Below are positions 8,602 to 17,645 of a DNA stretch of 40,758 nucleotides, piece by piece. The stretch spans positions 1 through 40,758 of the forward strand of contig JAJFFN010000029.1 of assembly GCA_021776635.1 (NCBI GenBank), given 5' to 3'. Every line of letters starts with the position of its first letter. Within the stretch, counting starts at the first letter, position 1. The stretch is from Robiginitomaculum sp. (GTDB taxonomy: Bacteria; Pseudomonadota; Alphaproteobacteria; Caulobacterales; Maricaulaceae). The position numbers and the translations under genes were made by a program. The notes below the pieces were generated by a model. That model made no database searches and was not told where the DNA came from. It saw only the letters and a program-made list of their open reading frames with translations.

Positions 8602-9573
8602 CTAAACTTTATCTTGTCCGTAGTACAGAGTTACCGTGTGTTTGGCTTCCGCAAAAAACAGCCAACGCTCAAATAACAAACCTAACAAGCAAGAAGCTGC
8701 GGCAATTAATATTATCAGTAATTTTGCTGTGTCCTGCAAATAATGCATGGCGACACCAATCAGGATAAACGGCAATACAAAACCAAGAATAGCCACTATC
8801 CATCGCAGCTTAGCAGCGTGTTTACGCGCAATACTAAAACCCATTTCCTTGAGCAAATAGTTGTCTGCACTGTGCGGGCTTGCGGCTAAGGAGACTTTGC
8901 CAAATCGGCCTAGTCCAGTTGCGCTCTCGGCTGTACTGACAGCTTTGTCTGAATGAATATGTTGCCAATATATTATTTTTATAATTAGCCCTAAAACAAG
9001 TAAAAGTCCGACAGGATTAAAAAGATGAAACGCAACATCTGTCAAACCAAAAACACTGGTCAGCGCGATACCAAGCACTGCACCACTCATGAGAGACATC
9101 ACTAAATACCCGATTTTCGTCCATATATTGTGCCAAGCCGGTATAGTTTTTAGGGATGCGTAAATCATTGAGGTTGTGAATACTGTGACCAATGCCATGA
9201 AAGCCCCGACCATTCCGATAATGCCTGGCACACCCGTATTCTGGCCAAGAAACACCCAATATACAGCGAATATACTCATCGGTATAAATGTTAAAATCGC
9301 CATCACACCTTCGCGGGACAACCAACTGGAACGCCACTGGGATAGGGCACGCCATGCCCGCTCAGGGTGCCCCAAATGCCCAGTTGATGACAAAAGTCCC
9401 GAAATAACTAAACCAAATGCGACGGCAAGCATAACAAATGGCATGAGGTGGAAACCTACCGCATTGTTAGCTGGTATATGGCCATGAAATGACAGTAACG
9501 CCAACCAAAAAAACAAGCCATAGCCTGCACCTGTAGCGGTGGTAAAATAAATAACGGATTTAGCCGGGTGCAT
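8602..9573 (-). CDS. soeC: Sulfite dehydrogenase membrane anchor SoeC (DmsC family)
   Basis: A 323-residue integral membrane protein with eight or nine hydrophobic segments, of the DmsC quinol-interacting anchor family. Typical family features are the N-terminal MHPAKSVIYFTTATGAGYG, a GHPERAWRALSQWRSSWLSREG stretch in two cytosolic-side turns, and a C-terminal pair of helices with ERWLFFAEAKH. It would anchor SoeAB to the inner membrane and pass electrons to quinone. ATG 9573 is chosen because AGGAG sits eight bases before it; the open frame upstream runs through the intergenic repeat and is not real. It is separated from soeB by 235 bases, unusual for such an operon. Confidence 0.85.
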   Translation of the reverse strand: MHPAKSVIYFTTATGAGYGLFFWLALLSFHGHIPANNAVGFHLMPFVMLAVAFGLVISGLLSSTGHLGHPERAWRALSQWRSSWLSREGVMAILTFIPMSIFAVYWVFLGQNTGVPGIIGMVGAFMALVTVFTTSMIYASLKTIPAWHNIWTKIGYLVMSLMSGAVLGIALTSVFGLTDVAFHLFNPVGLLLVLGLIIKIIYWQHIHSDKAVSTAESATGLGRFGKVSLAASPHSADNYLLKEMGFSIARKHAAKLRWIVAILGFVLPFILIGVAMHYLQDTAKLLIILIAAASCLLGLLFERWLFFAEAKHTVTLYYGQDKV

Positions 9574-9600
9574 GGCATGCTCCTGATAAAAATTTGTGAT

Positions 9601-9774
9601 GGGCCTCCTTCCCCCATTTATGGGGGAAGGAGGTGCCTCTTGGCGCTCGATGGGGGCCGCCGCTATTGCGGCGCGGCGAAGCAAGTGTGGCGGCTGAAAG
9701 TTCAAAGGCGTGCAAGAGCACGCGCCCCCATCCTCCCTTCGGGGTACTTCCCCCATAAATGGGGGAAGTAGGTG
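9601..9774. repeat. Palindrome-rich intergenic repeat element between soeB and soeC
   Basis: A block bounded by two hairpins of nearly the same sequence. The left has a 13-bp perfect stem (9604-9616 with 9621-9633) and the right an 11-bp perfect stem (9745-9755 with 9760-9770); both contain TTCCCCCA, an A/T loop and TGGGGGAA. A third, G/C-rich hairpin lies inside (CGCCGC at 9658-9663, GCGGCG at 9668-9673). Its composition is far more G/C-rich than the surroundings. It resembles the REP/BIME-like intergenic repeats common in alphaproteobacteria that yield spurious frames reading SPIYGG or FPHKWGK. No transposase is linked. Confidence 0.75.
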
Positions 9775-9808
9775 TGGAGTTATTTTGGTTTACGTACACA
9801 ACACCCTC

Positions 9809-10558
9809 CTAAACTGACAGTATTTTATCAACCCAACGCGCTAGTAACGGTGCCGCGTCAGTAGAATTATCCACATATTCCAACGTACGTGGTGCGGTGT
9901 CCAATCCGTTCTGTTTTGGACGCGGCGGCAAGTATTTATTCACTGGCTTTGTGCCTTGCTCGGGCATCAAATCATATCCCCCTCTGGCTGCAACCAATTT
10001 GGAAACATCTGAATTTGGGTCGTTTAAATCACCGAATGACCGCGCACCTGTTGGGCACGTCGAAACACAAGCCGGCGCTCGGCTCGCCTGTGGGAGGTTC
10101 TCATTATATATTTTATCAACACATAGTGTGCATTTCTTCATGACGCCTTCGGTCTCGTCGTATTCACGCGCCCCGTATGGACATGCCCATGAACATAATT
10201 TACAACCAATACAAATGTCCTCATTAACCAGAACAATGCCGTCTTCATCGCGTTTATAAGACGCACCCGTTGGGCAGACGGTCACACAAGGCGCATCATC
10301 ACAATGCAGGCATGACTTTGGGAAATGCACTGTACGGCTCACGCCCGTATCGCTCATTGTCTCGAAGGTATGGATCCGGTTAAACCAGACACCATCGGGA
10401 TCTTTTCCGTGGGGGTTTAAGTCTGTGAGCGGCGCAGATTTTGCGCCCGTATTCCATTCCTTGCAGTTGGTTGCACAGGCATGGCACCCCACGCAAATAT
10501 CAAGATCAATCACAAGTCCGAGTTTCTTTTTGGGCGCCGTTTTTGGAAGTGAAGTCAT
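9809..10558 (-). CDS. soeB: Sulfite dehydrogenase Fe-S subunit SoeB (four 4Fe-4S clusters)
   Basis: A 249-residue DmsB/NrfC-type electron-transfer subunit with four cysteine clusters: CVGCHACATNC, CLHCDDAPCVTVC, CIGCKLCSWAC, and CTLC with the distant CVSTC. No Tat or Sec signal, so the complex faces the cytoplasm, as known for SoeABC. It relays electrons from the molybdenum subunit to the membrane anchor. The ATG overlaps the soeA stop by four bases (ATGA), showing translational coupling. DmsB-like subunits of other reductases are the alternative, but the partner subunit favours SoeB. Confidence 0.85.
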   Translation of the reverse strand: MTSLPKTAPKKKLGLVIDLDICVGCHACATNCKEWNTGAKSAPLTDLNPHGKDPDGVWFNRIHTFETMSDTGVSRTVHFPKSCLHCDDAPCVTVCPTGASYKRDEDGIVLVNEDICIGCKLCSWACPYGAREYDETEGVMKKCTLCVDKIYNENLPQASRAPACVSTCPTGARSFGDLNDPNSDVSKLVAARGGYDLMPEQGTKPVNKYLPPRPKQNGLDTAPRTLEYVDNSTDAAPLLARWVDKILSV

Positions 10559-13551
10559 GGCTCTTCTCCCTTTACGTTTTTGGCGATTTTATTACCGTGC
10601 CCATCTTTGATACCGGTTATGCTAGTCGCATTTGCACTGCGTTGCCCGACCCATTCCTTTAATTCGGCACGGCCTTTTGATGGCTCGCCCTGCATGCCCT
10701 TGCCATAATCCGAAACCGTTTTTTCTGAAACCGGACCTTGCGGTGCACCGTACATAGGTTCAGTGAAACCAAACTCTTCGGCTGCGCATTTCGTGATCTT
10801 TACTCGTAGATCATACCAAGCCGCCTGTCCTGTAACAGGATCAGAATTAGAATACTCATGACCATGTTTGTTTGGCTTTAAGACATCTGAAATAATATGA
10901 TTAAGCAAGAAAGCCTGATTGAACTCAGGCGCATCATGTTTTAGCCCCCAAGCACCTTTTCTTTTGCCTAAGGCATTCCATGTCCAGACCGTGTTTTTAT
11001 TCACGCCCGTGATGAGTTTCACTTGACCTTTTACACGACCGTGGCGGCCTTCAATCCAAACCCAATCATCATCAATAATATCTAATTCAGCCGCCATATC
11101 TTTGTGAATATGCAATTTGTTGACATTGGTGATTTGACGAAGCCATGTATTTTGTGAACCCCAAGAATGGTACATATGCATTGGTCGTTGTGACAAAGCA
11201 TGAATGGGGTATTTGTCCGTGTCCAAATCACGTTCTTCAAACGGTTTATACCATATTGGCAGTGGATCAAAATATTGTTCCGTCCGCGCGCGGTGCTGTT
11301 CTGGCGGTTGACGTTCCCCATGCCCTTGCGCAGCAAGCCTGAAGCGTTGCAAATCTTCATTATATAATTGGAACACAACTGGTTTTGCTTCTTCTATCCA
11401 ACCCATTTGTTTGGCATAATCGAGATAGTCTTGATTGGCATGTTTGAAGAACTGCTTGCGCATAGGCATTTTGTCTTCCCAGAAGCATCCGTTCTCAATG
11501 TATTTTTCAAGTTGCTTAGGGTTAGGCTCACCAAGGCCAAATTTATCACCGTTTTTTCCGCGCCAGCCAGCCAACGGCCCAAGTCCTGGCTTGCGCTCAT
11601 GGTTGACCAGATAATCAGGATAACCTCCTGGGTATTTTGCTGAACCACCATCATTGATCATACCTGGCAAATCTAGACGTGCACCTAAATCAAGCAATAC
11701 ACTTTGGAAGGTTCGCACATCACGGTCGAGTTCAATCACGGGTTGGCGGATGCCGTCCGCAACGCCGTGACCTTGGGAAAAAGGTCTATCAAGAATTGAT
11801 AAACAATCATACCTCTCCAGATAAGTTGTGTCTGGTAATATGAGATCGCAATAAGGAACCGTTTCGGAATAAAATGCATCGGAATAGATAATTTTCGGGA
11901 TTTTGTATGATCCATCGTCGTTTTTGGCCGTGAAAAACTCTAGGGTTTCACCAATATTCATGGACGAGTTCCATGCCATATTGGCCATAAACATAAACAA
12001 TACATCAATTCCGTACGGATCTTCGGTTGCTGCATTTCGCAAGACCATATGCATCATGCCGTGCAATGAAAGCGGATGTTCCCATGAAAATGCTTTATCT
12101 ATACGCAGTGGCTGACCATCTTTATCCACAACCAAATCATCAGGCGATTTCGGAAATCCGTTTGAGCCACCAATGGGCGTGTTGGGCTTGAAATGGGGCA
12201 TAGCTGGCGCATGGCCGGGAGGAATAGGCTTGGGGAATGGCGGTTTATACCGCCAACCTCCGGGTGTATCTACAGAGCCTAAAAGGGCCTGTAAAACATG
12301 AATAGCACGGCATGTATGAAAACCATTTGAATGTGCAGAAATTCCGCGCATCGCATGAATGGCAACAGGCCGTCCTATCATCTTGTCATGTTTATTGCCC
12401 CAAGCATCAACCCAAGGTTCGTCTATAACCACTTCTTCTTCAAAAGCCGCATAGGCTAATTCGGCAGCAATTCGACGAATGGTATCAGCGGGAATACCGC
12501 AGGTTTCAGCCACAGCGTCCGGCGCGTATTCTGCAGCTAAATAACGTTCAGCAAGATGTGCAAATGAAGGCACAACTTTTTTCTTAGCGACTTTCCGCGC
12601 ACCAGCAAATGCGGGCGTGAAAGCTTTAGAATGTGCACTGACCGCTTTTTTCTTCTTTAAATCCCAGACGAGCGGCTCACCTTTTTTGTTGCGTAGATAC
12701 AGACCGTGGTCAGCTTCTCCCGGATTGTCAATGACCAGCCAAGGCGCATTGGAATACCGTGCTAAAGACGAAAAATCGACTTTTTCCGCACGTAGTAATT
12801 CGTGAATGATGGCAAAAATAAACAAACCGTCTGTACCAGGGCGAATGCCTATCCATTCATCAGCTATGGCGCCATAGCCATTACGCGACGGGTTTACGGC
12901 AACAAATTTGCAGCCACCGCGTGTCTTCATCTTTCCAAGACCGATTTTGATCGGATTACTATCATGATCATCGGCGACACCAAGCATCATAAAGTATTTT
13001 GTTCTGTCAAAATCAGGGTCCCCAAACTCCCAAAACGCACCGCCAAGTGTGTACAATCCACCAGCCGCCATATTAACGGAGCAAAAGCCGCCGTGTGCAG
13101 CAAAATTATGGGTACCGTAATTTGAAGCCCACCAACCCGTTAAACTTTGGCTTTGATCACGACCTGTAAAAAAAGCTAATTTACCGGGGTCTTTTGCACG
13201 GGTTTCTCCGAGCCAACTAGTCGCCAAATCCATGGCTTCGTCCCATTCGATTTCTTTAAATTCGCCTGACCCGCGTTCACCGACCCTTAGGAGAGGTTTG
13301 GTCAATTTACTCGGCGCATTCCAATGCATAATCCCAGATGAACCCTTGGCACACAAAACACCTTTATTGACAGGATGGTCAGGGTTGCCTTCTATATAAC
13401 GCGGTTTCCCGTCCTTCATATGGACTTTGATACCGCACCGACAAGCACACATATAACAGGTGGAAAATTTGACCTCATCGCCAACTTGCGGTGAATAATC
13501 AATGTCTTCTTTTACCGTTTCAAACGGATTCATTCCTCCGCTTTGGCCCAT
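10555..13551 (-). CDS. soeA: Molybdopterin oxidoreductase, cytoplasmic sulfite dehydrogenase SoeA
   Basis: A 998-residue member of the DMSO-reductase superfamily. The N-terminal 4Fe-4S motif is Cys32-x2-Cys35-x3-Cys39 with Cys67 (CYMCACRCGIKV, then GVLCAKG). A Cys near 157 (GGFCSVN) may be the Mo ligand. The C-terminal dinucleotide-binding domain holds HALSQRPMHMYHSWGSQNTW. There is no Tat signal, unlike DmsA or PsrA, and the N-terminal sequence matches my memory of SoeA from sulfite-oxidising alphaproteobacteria. It oxidises sulfite to sulfate in the cytoplasm with soeB and soeC. The start at 13551 lacks a strong ribosome binding site; ATG 13533 has GGAGG too close. Polysulfide or thiosulfate reductase is the alternative reading. 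Confidence 0.82.
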   Translation of the reverse strand: MGQSGGMNPFETVKEDIDYSPQVGDEVKFSTCYMCACRCGIKVHMKDGKPRYIEGNPDHPVNKGVLCAKGSSGIMHWNAPSKLTKPLLRVGERGSGEFKEIEWDEAMDLATSWLGETRAKDPGKLAFFTGRDQSQSLTGWWASNYGTHNFAAHGGFCSVNMAAGGLYTLGGAFWEFGDPDFDRTKYFMMLGVADDHDSNPIKIGLGKMKTRGGCKFVAVNPSRNGYGAIADEWIGIRPGTDGLFIFAIIHELLRAEKVDFSSLARYSNAPWLVIDNPGEADHGLYLRNKKGEPLVWDLKKKKAVSAHSKAFTPAFAGARKVAKKKVVPSFAHLAERYLAAEYAPDAVAETCGIPADTIRRIAAELAYAAFEEEVVIDEPWVDAWGNKHDKMIGRPVAIHAMRGISAHSNGFHTCRAIHVLQALLGSVDTPGGWRYKPPFPKPIPPGHAPAMPHFKPNTPIGGSNGFPKSPDDLVVDKDGQPLRIDKAFSWEHPLSLHGMMHMVLRNAATEDPYGIDVLFMFMANMAWNSSMNIGETLEFFTAKNDDGSYKIPKIIYSDAFYSETVPYCDLILPDTTYLERYDCLSILDRPFSQGHGVADGIRQPVIELDRDVRTFQSVLLDLGARLDLPGMINDGGSAKYPGGYPDYLVNHERKPGLGPLAGWRGKNGDKFGLGEPNPKQLEKYIENGCFWEDKMPMRKQFFKHANQDYLDYAKQMGWIEEAKPVVFQLYNEDLQRFRLAAQGHGERQPPEQHRARTEQYFDPLPIWYKPFEERDLDTDKYPIHALSQRPMHMYHSWGSQNTWLRQITNVNKLHIHKDMAAELDIIDDDWVWIEGRHGRVKGQVKLITGVNKNTVWTWNALGKRKGAWGLKHDAPEFNQAFLLNHIISDVLKPNKHGHEYSNSDPVTGQAAWYDLRVKITKCAAEEFGFTEPMYGAPQGPVSEKTVSDYGKGMQGEPSKGRAELKEWVGQRSANATSITGIKDGHGNKIAKNVKGEEP

Positions 13552-13660
13552 ATATCCAGTCCCTTATTATCGCCCTCATTTGCGTTGGTCGTATATCAGA
13601 ATTATCTAATATGACTTTGCCAAGAAATCACCACCAGTCAACAGATTTAGCGCAATTGTC

Positions 13661-14374
13661 CTAAACCATCACCTTAGGTGTATAAGGCACAACAACACCG
13701 TCCTTAACGGTGAATACTCTGTCCATATATGAGACCAAATTCATATTGTGAGTGGCAACAAGCGCTGCAACACCTTCTAGGCGGGTCATGTCGAACAGGC
13801 TTTGAAAAACATTACCAGATGTATTTGGGTCGAGATTACCCGTGGGTTCATCCGCCAGTAGAATTTTGGGTTTATTGGCAATGGCGCGGGCGATAGCGAC
13901 ACGTTGCTGTTCTCCGCCGGACATTTGTGATGGCTGGTGATGTGACCTTTCTGAAAGCCCCATAACCCCTAATAAACGTTCTGCTTCAACGCGCGAAGCA
14001 CTTTGTGATTTTCCCGCAATCATCTGCGGCAAAGCCACATTATCTAGTGCAGAAAATTCGCGCAAGAGGTGGTGAAACTGATAAACAACACCAATTTCGT
14101 TGCGGCGAATGGCTGTGCGCTTGTTGTCAGACAATGACAAGCATTCCGTACCACCAATATAAACTTCACCGTGGTCTGGTGTTTCCAACAAACCCGCAGC
14201 ATGCAGGAGCGTCGACTTGCCAGAACCGGACGGCCCAACCAAGCCAACCATTTCGCCAGGGTATATGTCGATTTGCGCACCTGTCAGCACATGCAAAATG
14301 CTATCTCCAGATTTAAACGAACGGTGCAGATTACGCACTGATAGGATTGGTGTTTTTTGTGTGATATTATTCAT
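13661..14374 (-). CDS. lolD: Lipoprotein-releasing ABC transporter ATPase LolD
   Basis: A 237-residue MacB/LolD-type ATPase. Walker [10 protein letters not shown] (47-55), Q-loop VVYQFHHLL, signature [14 protein letters not shown] (151-164), Walker [10 protein letters not shown] (171-179) and H-loop VATHN. It powers release of outer-membrane lipoproteins from the inner membrane to LolA. The ATG overlaps the end of the permease gene by eight bases, so the two are translationally coupled. The window contains several predicted lipoproteins that such a system would sort. Confidence 0.92.
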   Translation of the reverse strand: MNNITQKTPILSVRNLHRSFKSGDSILHVLTGAQIDIYPGEMVGLVGPSGSGKSTLLHAAGLLETPDHGEVYIGGTECLSLSDNKRTAIRRNEIGVVYQFHHLLREFSALDNVALPQMIAGKSQSASRVEAERLLGVMGLSERSHHQPSQMSGGEQQRVAIARAIANKPKILLADEPTGNLDPNTSGNVFQSLFDMTRLEGVAALVATHNMNLVSYMDRVFTVKDGVVVPYTPKVMV

Positions 14375-15680
14375 AGCGGAGCGCCTCCACCGGATCGGTT
14401 TTGGATGCGGTCAGCGCCGGAAAAAAAGTTGCAAGTGTCGAAACTAAAAATCCCCAAAACGCTACGGTTGCCACTTCAACTGGCAGAATTTTTACAGGAA
14501 TATGGTCTATGCCGTATACATCTGCAGGAAATAATTCCGTACCTGTAATGGCTTCAATAATGGCCTGTATATATTCAATATTTAGGCAAAACACGATACC
14601 AAGTATTACACCTGTAATTGTCCCAAAAATGCCTATTGCTGCGCCAGCCATAAGGAAAATTCGTAATACAGAACTACTTGTCACGCCAATAGTCTTAAGA
14701 ATAGCTATGTCTTTGCTTTTATTTTTCACAAGCATAATCATGGCTGATAAAATTGGGAAAATAGCAATTAAAACGACAATCGCAAAAATAAACCGCATAG
14801 ATATTTGTTCCGTGCGCAAGGCGGTTGCAGTGGTTTGGTTTTTATCTTCCCACGTTTGGATGAACAAAGGCTGCGCGGCAGCATTTCTGATTTTCTTCCT
14901 AACGTCATGAATTAAATCTGCATTATCCAATCGCAACTGAATGTCTGTTGGACTACGCCCTTGGTTGAAAAGCAAGCCAGCTTGGATGATGGGCATATAT
15001 ATGTTTAAATTATCAGCCGTAAAAAGCCCGCTGGCAAATATAGCTGCCACTTCATAGGACTTATAAACTGGGTTCGACCCGAACGGCGTCACCTTTAGCA
15101 CTGGCGAATAAATAGTTATCCGGTCCCCAGCAGTTACCCCTAGCCTATTGGCCAAATAAACACCGACAACAACTTTATCACCGCCGTTATGGCCTGTACC
15201 AAACCCCTCTAGACTCCCTGCAACGAGCTTTTCGCTGACCAAGTCGATTTGTGATAAATCTTCAGCAGAGAGACCTGTGACGAGAGCGGGTGCCGTATGG
15301 TTGCCTGCTTGTACAAATGTTTGCGTCTGGGAGAAAATGAACGCATTTTCAACGTTAGAAATTGATGACACCCAATCACGCAGGCCAATTATTTCAAGTT
15401 GTGATGGATTGGCTGACGTCGAGCCAACATACACATGCCCATCCAAGCCAATAGTCATGTCAATCATTTGCGAACGGAAGCCGTTCATAATCGACATTAT
15501 AGTGATCATAGCAAATATCGCCAACATGATACAGGCGAAGGACAGCATGGCAATCAATCCAACACCGCCGTCTTTCTTCTTAGCACCTAAATACCGCGCC
15601 GCGATTTTTCGCTCAAATTTACCATACGCCGGAGCCCCCCGCGATGTATCAATTGTGGAGACTTCTCCGGGCCTTTTCAT
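14367..15680 (-). CDS. lolC: Lipoprotein-releasing ABC transporter permease LolC/LolE
   Basis: A 437-residue FtsX/MacB-type permease. One transmembrane helix near the N-terminus (about 40-68), a periplasmic domain of about 200 residues and three C-terminal helices, with the typical opening [20 protein letters not shown]. The end [20 protein letters not shown] is the standard LolC/E terminus. A single LolC/E gene next to lolD, directly after proS, is the usual alphaproteobacterial arrangement. Its start overlaps the proS stop by four bases. Confidence 0.92.
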   Translation of the reverse strand: MKRPGEVSTIDTSRGAPAYGKFERKIAARYLGAKKKDGGVGLIAMLSFACIMLAIFAMITIMSIMNGFRSQMIDMTIGLDGHVYVGSTSANPSQLEIIGLRDWVSSISNVENAFIFSQTQTFVQAGNHTAPALVTGLSAEDLSQIDLVSEKLVAGSLEGFGTGHNGGDKVVVGVYLANRLGVTAGDRITIYSPVLKVTPFGSNPVYKSYEVAAIFASGLFTADNLNIYMPIIQAGLLFNQGRSPTDIQLRLDNADLIHDVRKKIRNAAAQPLFIQTWEDKNQTTATALRTEQISMRFIFAIVVLIAIFPILSAMIMLVKNKSKDIAILKTIGVTSSSVLRIFLMAGAAIGIFGTITGVILGIVFCLNIEYIQAIIEAITGTELFPADVYGIDHIPVKILPVEVATVAFWGFLVSTLATFFPALTASKTDPVEALRYE

Positions 15681-17017
15681 AGAGACATATCCGCGTACTG
15701 CGCCGTTATGAATGCTATCGCCGCTTCAGGGGATTGATTTTGTCGTTCTCCGGATTTTCGGTCTTTAATTTCGACTACGCCGTCCTTTATCCCGCGCGGC
15801 CCAACGACGATTTGATAAGGAAGTCCAATCAAATCCATACGGGAAAACTTGACCCCACCACGGTCCGGTTTGTCATCATACAATGGATCAACGCCGGCAA
15901 ATTTCAGCTTGCCATATAAATCCTCACATACCCTATCGCAATCGTCATCACCAACACGCAGATTTATGATCCCCACTCCGAAAGGTGTCACAGATTTAGG
16001 CCAGATTATACCGGCATCATCATGGCTGGCTTCGATAATCCCACCAACAAGGCGCGAAACACCGACACCGTAAGAGCCCATTTGCGCGAAATGTTCTTTG
16101 CCGTCAGGTCCCATAACCTTAGCGCCCATGGCTTTGGAATATTTATCCCCGAAGCAGAAAATATGTCCAACTTCAATACCCCGAGCTGACAGGCGCTTTG
16201 CCCTCGGCACTTCGGCTTCAAATACGTCCTGTTCGTGCATTTCGTCTGTGCGCGCATAAAGCGCAGTACGCGCGTCGACTAATGATTGCAAATCACTATC
16301 AAAATCAACATCGAGACCCGGCGCGGGCATATCGACCAAATCCGCGTGGCAGAACACTTCGCTCTCGCCGGTATCGGCCAGGATCAGAAATTCGTGGGAA
16401 AGATCGCCGCCAATAGGCCCCGTATCGGCGCGCATTGGCACGGCTTTCAGTCCCATGCGAGCGAATGTATTGAGATAGGCAATGAACATTTTATTATAAG
16501 ACACAACCGCCGCGTCCATATTTATGTCAAAAGAATAGGCATCTTTCATCAAAAATTCACGCCCGCGCATAACCCCAAAACGTGGCCTGACCTCATCACG
16601 GAATTTCCACTGAATATGATACAGAAGCTGCGGGAGTTCCTTATAAGAACGCACAAATGTCCGAAACACATCCGTTAAAATTTCTTCATTGGTAGGCCCG
16701 TATAATAACTCTCTACCTGCTCGGTCGGTAATACGCAGCATTTCTTTGCCGTAATCGTCATACCTATCGGATTCCCGCCAAAGCTCGGCAGGTTGAATGG
16801 TCGGCATTAACATTTCTACGCAGCCTGCCCGATTTTGCTCTTCGCGAACGATTTGCTCAATTTTTTTCATCACTTTGTAGCCAAATGGCAACCAGGAATA
16901 TATCCCGGCGGAGTGTTGTTTAATCATGCCTGCGCGCAGCATATAACGGTGCGATGCTATTTCGGCGCTCGCGGGCGTCTCTTTGAGAAGTGGTAGGAAA
17001 TACTTGGAAAGGCGCAT
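15677..17017 (-). CDS. proS: Prolyl-tRNA synthetase (short alphaproteobacterial form)
   Basis: A 446-residue class II synthetase. Motif 2 region [25 protein letters not shown], the TNEE segment, the [21 protein letters not shown] region of motif 3 and a C-terminal anticodon-binding domain ([27 protein letters not shown]) are all present. It lacks the roughly 180-residue editing insertion of the E. coli enzyme, as is normal for alphaproteobacteria. It charges tRNA-Pro in the cytoplasm and heads the proS-lolC-lolD transcription unit. Confidence 0.95.
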   Translation of the reverse strand: MRLSKYFLPLLKETPASAEIASHRYMLRAGMIKQHSAGIYSWLPFGYKVMKKIEQIVREEQNRAGCVEMLMPTIQPAELWRESDRYDDYGKEMLRITDRAGRELLYGPTNEEILTDVFRTFVRSYKELPQLLYHIQWKFRDEVRPRFGVMRGREFLMKDAYSFDINMDAAVVSYNKMFIAYLNTFARMGLKAVPMRADTGPIGGDLSHEFLILADTGESEVFCHADLVDMPAPGLDVDFDSDLQSLVDARTALYARTDEMHEQDVFEAEVPRAKRLSARGIEVGHIFCFGDKYSKAMGAKVMGPDGKEHFAQMGSYGVGVSRLVGGIIEASHDDAGIIWPKSVTPFGVGIINLRVGDDDCDRVCEDLYGKLKFAGVDPLYDDKPDRGGVKFSRMDLIGLPYQIVVGPRGIKDGVVEIKDRKSGERQNQSPEAAIAFITAQYADMSL

Positions 17018-17127
17018 AATGAATCTCTATTTTTTCTATGCATAAAGGAGGACAAAGCGGGCGGCAAGCCTGCAATCGATGTATGACTGAAAATTAAGCG
17101 GCTATATTTTGCCCCTAAATTATCGTA

Positions 17128-17406
17128 TCATAATTCTTCAGGAACAAAATCAGGAATGAACGGGATATTATCTAGCGAGATGAGTTCATATGTGATCACA
17201 ACAAATATTATTACCCAAACAATTCCAGCTAATACCGTAGTTTGCAATGCCTTGCGCTTCATGCGGGACTTGGTCGGCGCACCCGGTTCTGTTCCCTTGA
17301 CAACAGAATTATCTTCATGTTGTCCGCGCACCCCCCACGGCAAAACCAAGAACAAGCATAGCCACCAAATAATAAAGTAGATAGCAATGGCAGTTACAAT
17401 GGGCAT
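17128..17406 (-). CDS. DUF1467 family small membrane protein
   Basis: A 92-residue protein with two transmembrane helices: residues 3-22 (TAIAIYFIIWWLCLFLVL) and about 54-76. The conserved DUF1467 loop LPWGVRGQHED joins them. AGGAA precedes the ATG. In alphaproteobacteria this gene is commonly found just upstream of proS, as here, with a 110-base gap. Function unknown. Confidence 0.85.
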   Translation of the reverse strand: MPIVTAIAIYFIIWWLCLFLVLPWGVRGQHEDNSVVKGTEPGAPTKSRMKRKALQTTVLAGIVWVIIFVVITYELISLDNIPFIPDFVPEEL

Positions 17407-17476
17407 GCGGGATTCCTGTGTGAATTTTCTAATATGTAGCGTTTATTCCCCTACCGAGCAAGCAACTCATACGCCT

Positions 17477-17510
17477 AATCTAGGGTCAGGAGGTGATGTG
17501 CCCCTAGATT
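17477..17510. repeat. 9-bp inverted repeat with SD-like loop
   Basis: AATCTAGGG (17477-17485) and its exact complement (17502-17510) enclose a 16-base loop that contains AGGAGGTGATG. It lies in the divergent region between DUF1467 and the flippase gene, close to a candidate plus-strand promoter. It could be an operator or an RNA hairpin on either strand; function unknown. Confidence 0.5.
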
Positions 17511-17525
17511 TGTGACACCTTGATT

Positions 17526-17533
17526 GCTATAAT
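17526..17533 (+). promoter_or_regulatory. Extended -10 promoter candidate for the flippase operon
   Basis: The sequence TGCTATAAT (17525-17533) is a perfect extended -10 element (TGnTATAAT). No good -35 is present at the usual distance, which extended -10 promoters can tolerate. It is about 110 bases upstream of the chosen flippase start. Confidence 0.45.
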
Positions 17534-17645
17534 TGGTAGCAAGGAGATATGAATTAGCTATATCGCCCGCCAATATCGCCTCACTTCATAATTTTATGAT
17601 GGTTTGTGGGTATACTGGCAGGCAGAAAACGCTATATATGTGTCG

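Noticed and set aside
9560..9799. Frames reading SPIYGG and FPHKWGK in the soeB-soeC gap
   Set aside because: These are translations of the palindromic repeat, a well-known source of spurious genes; soeC has a proper start with SD at 9573.
10555..13551. Periplasmic DMSO or polysulfide reductase
   Set aside because: No Tat signal on the catalytic subunit and no leader on the Fe-S subunit; the N-terminal motif matches SoeA-type enzymes better, although family assignment is from memory.
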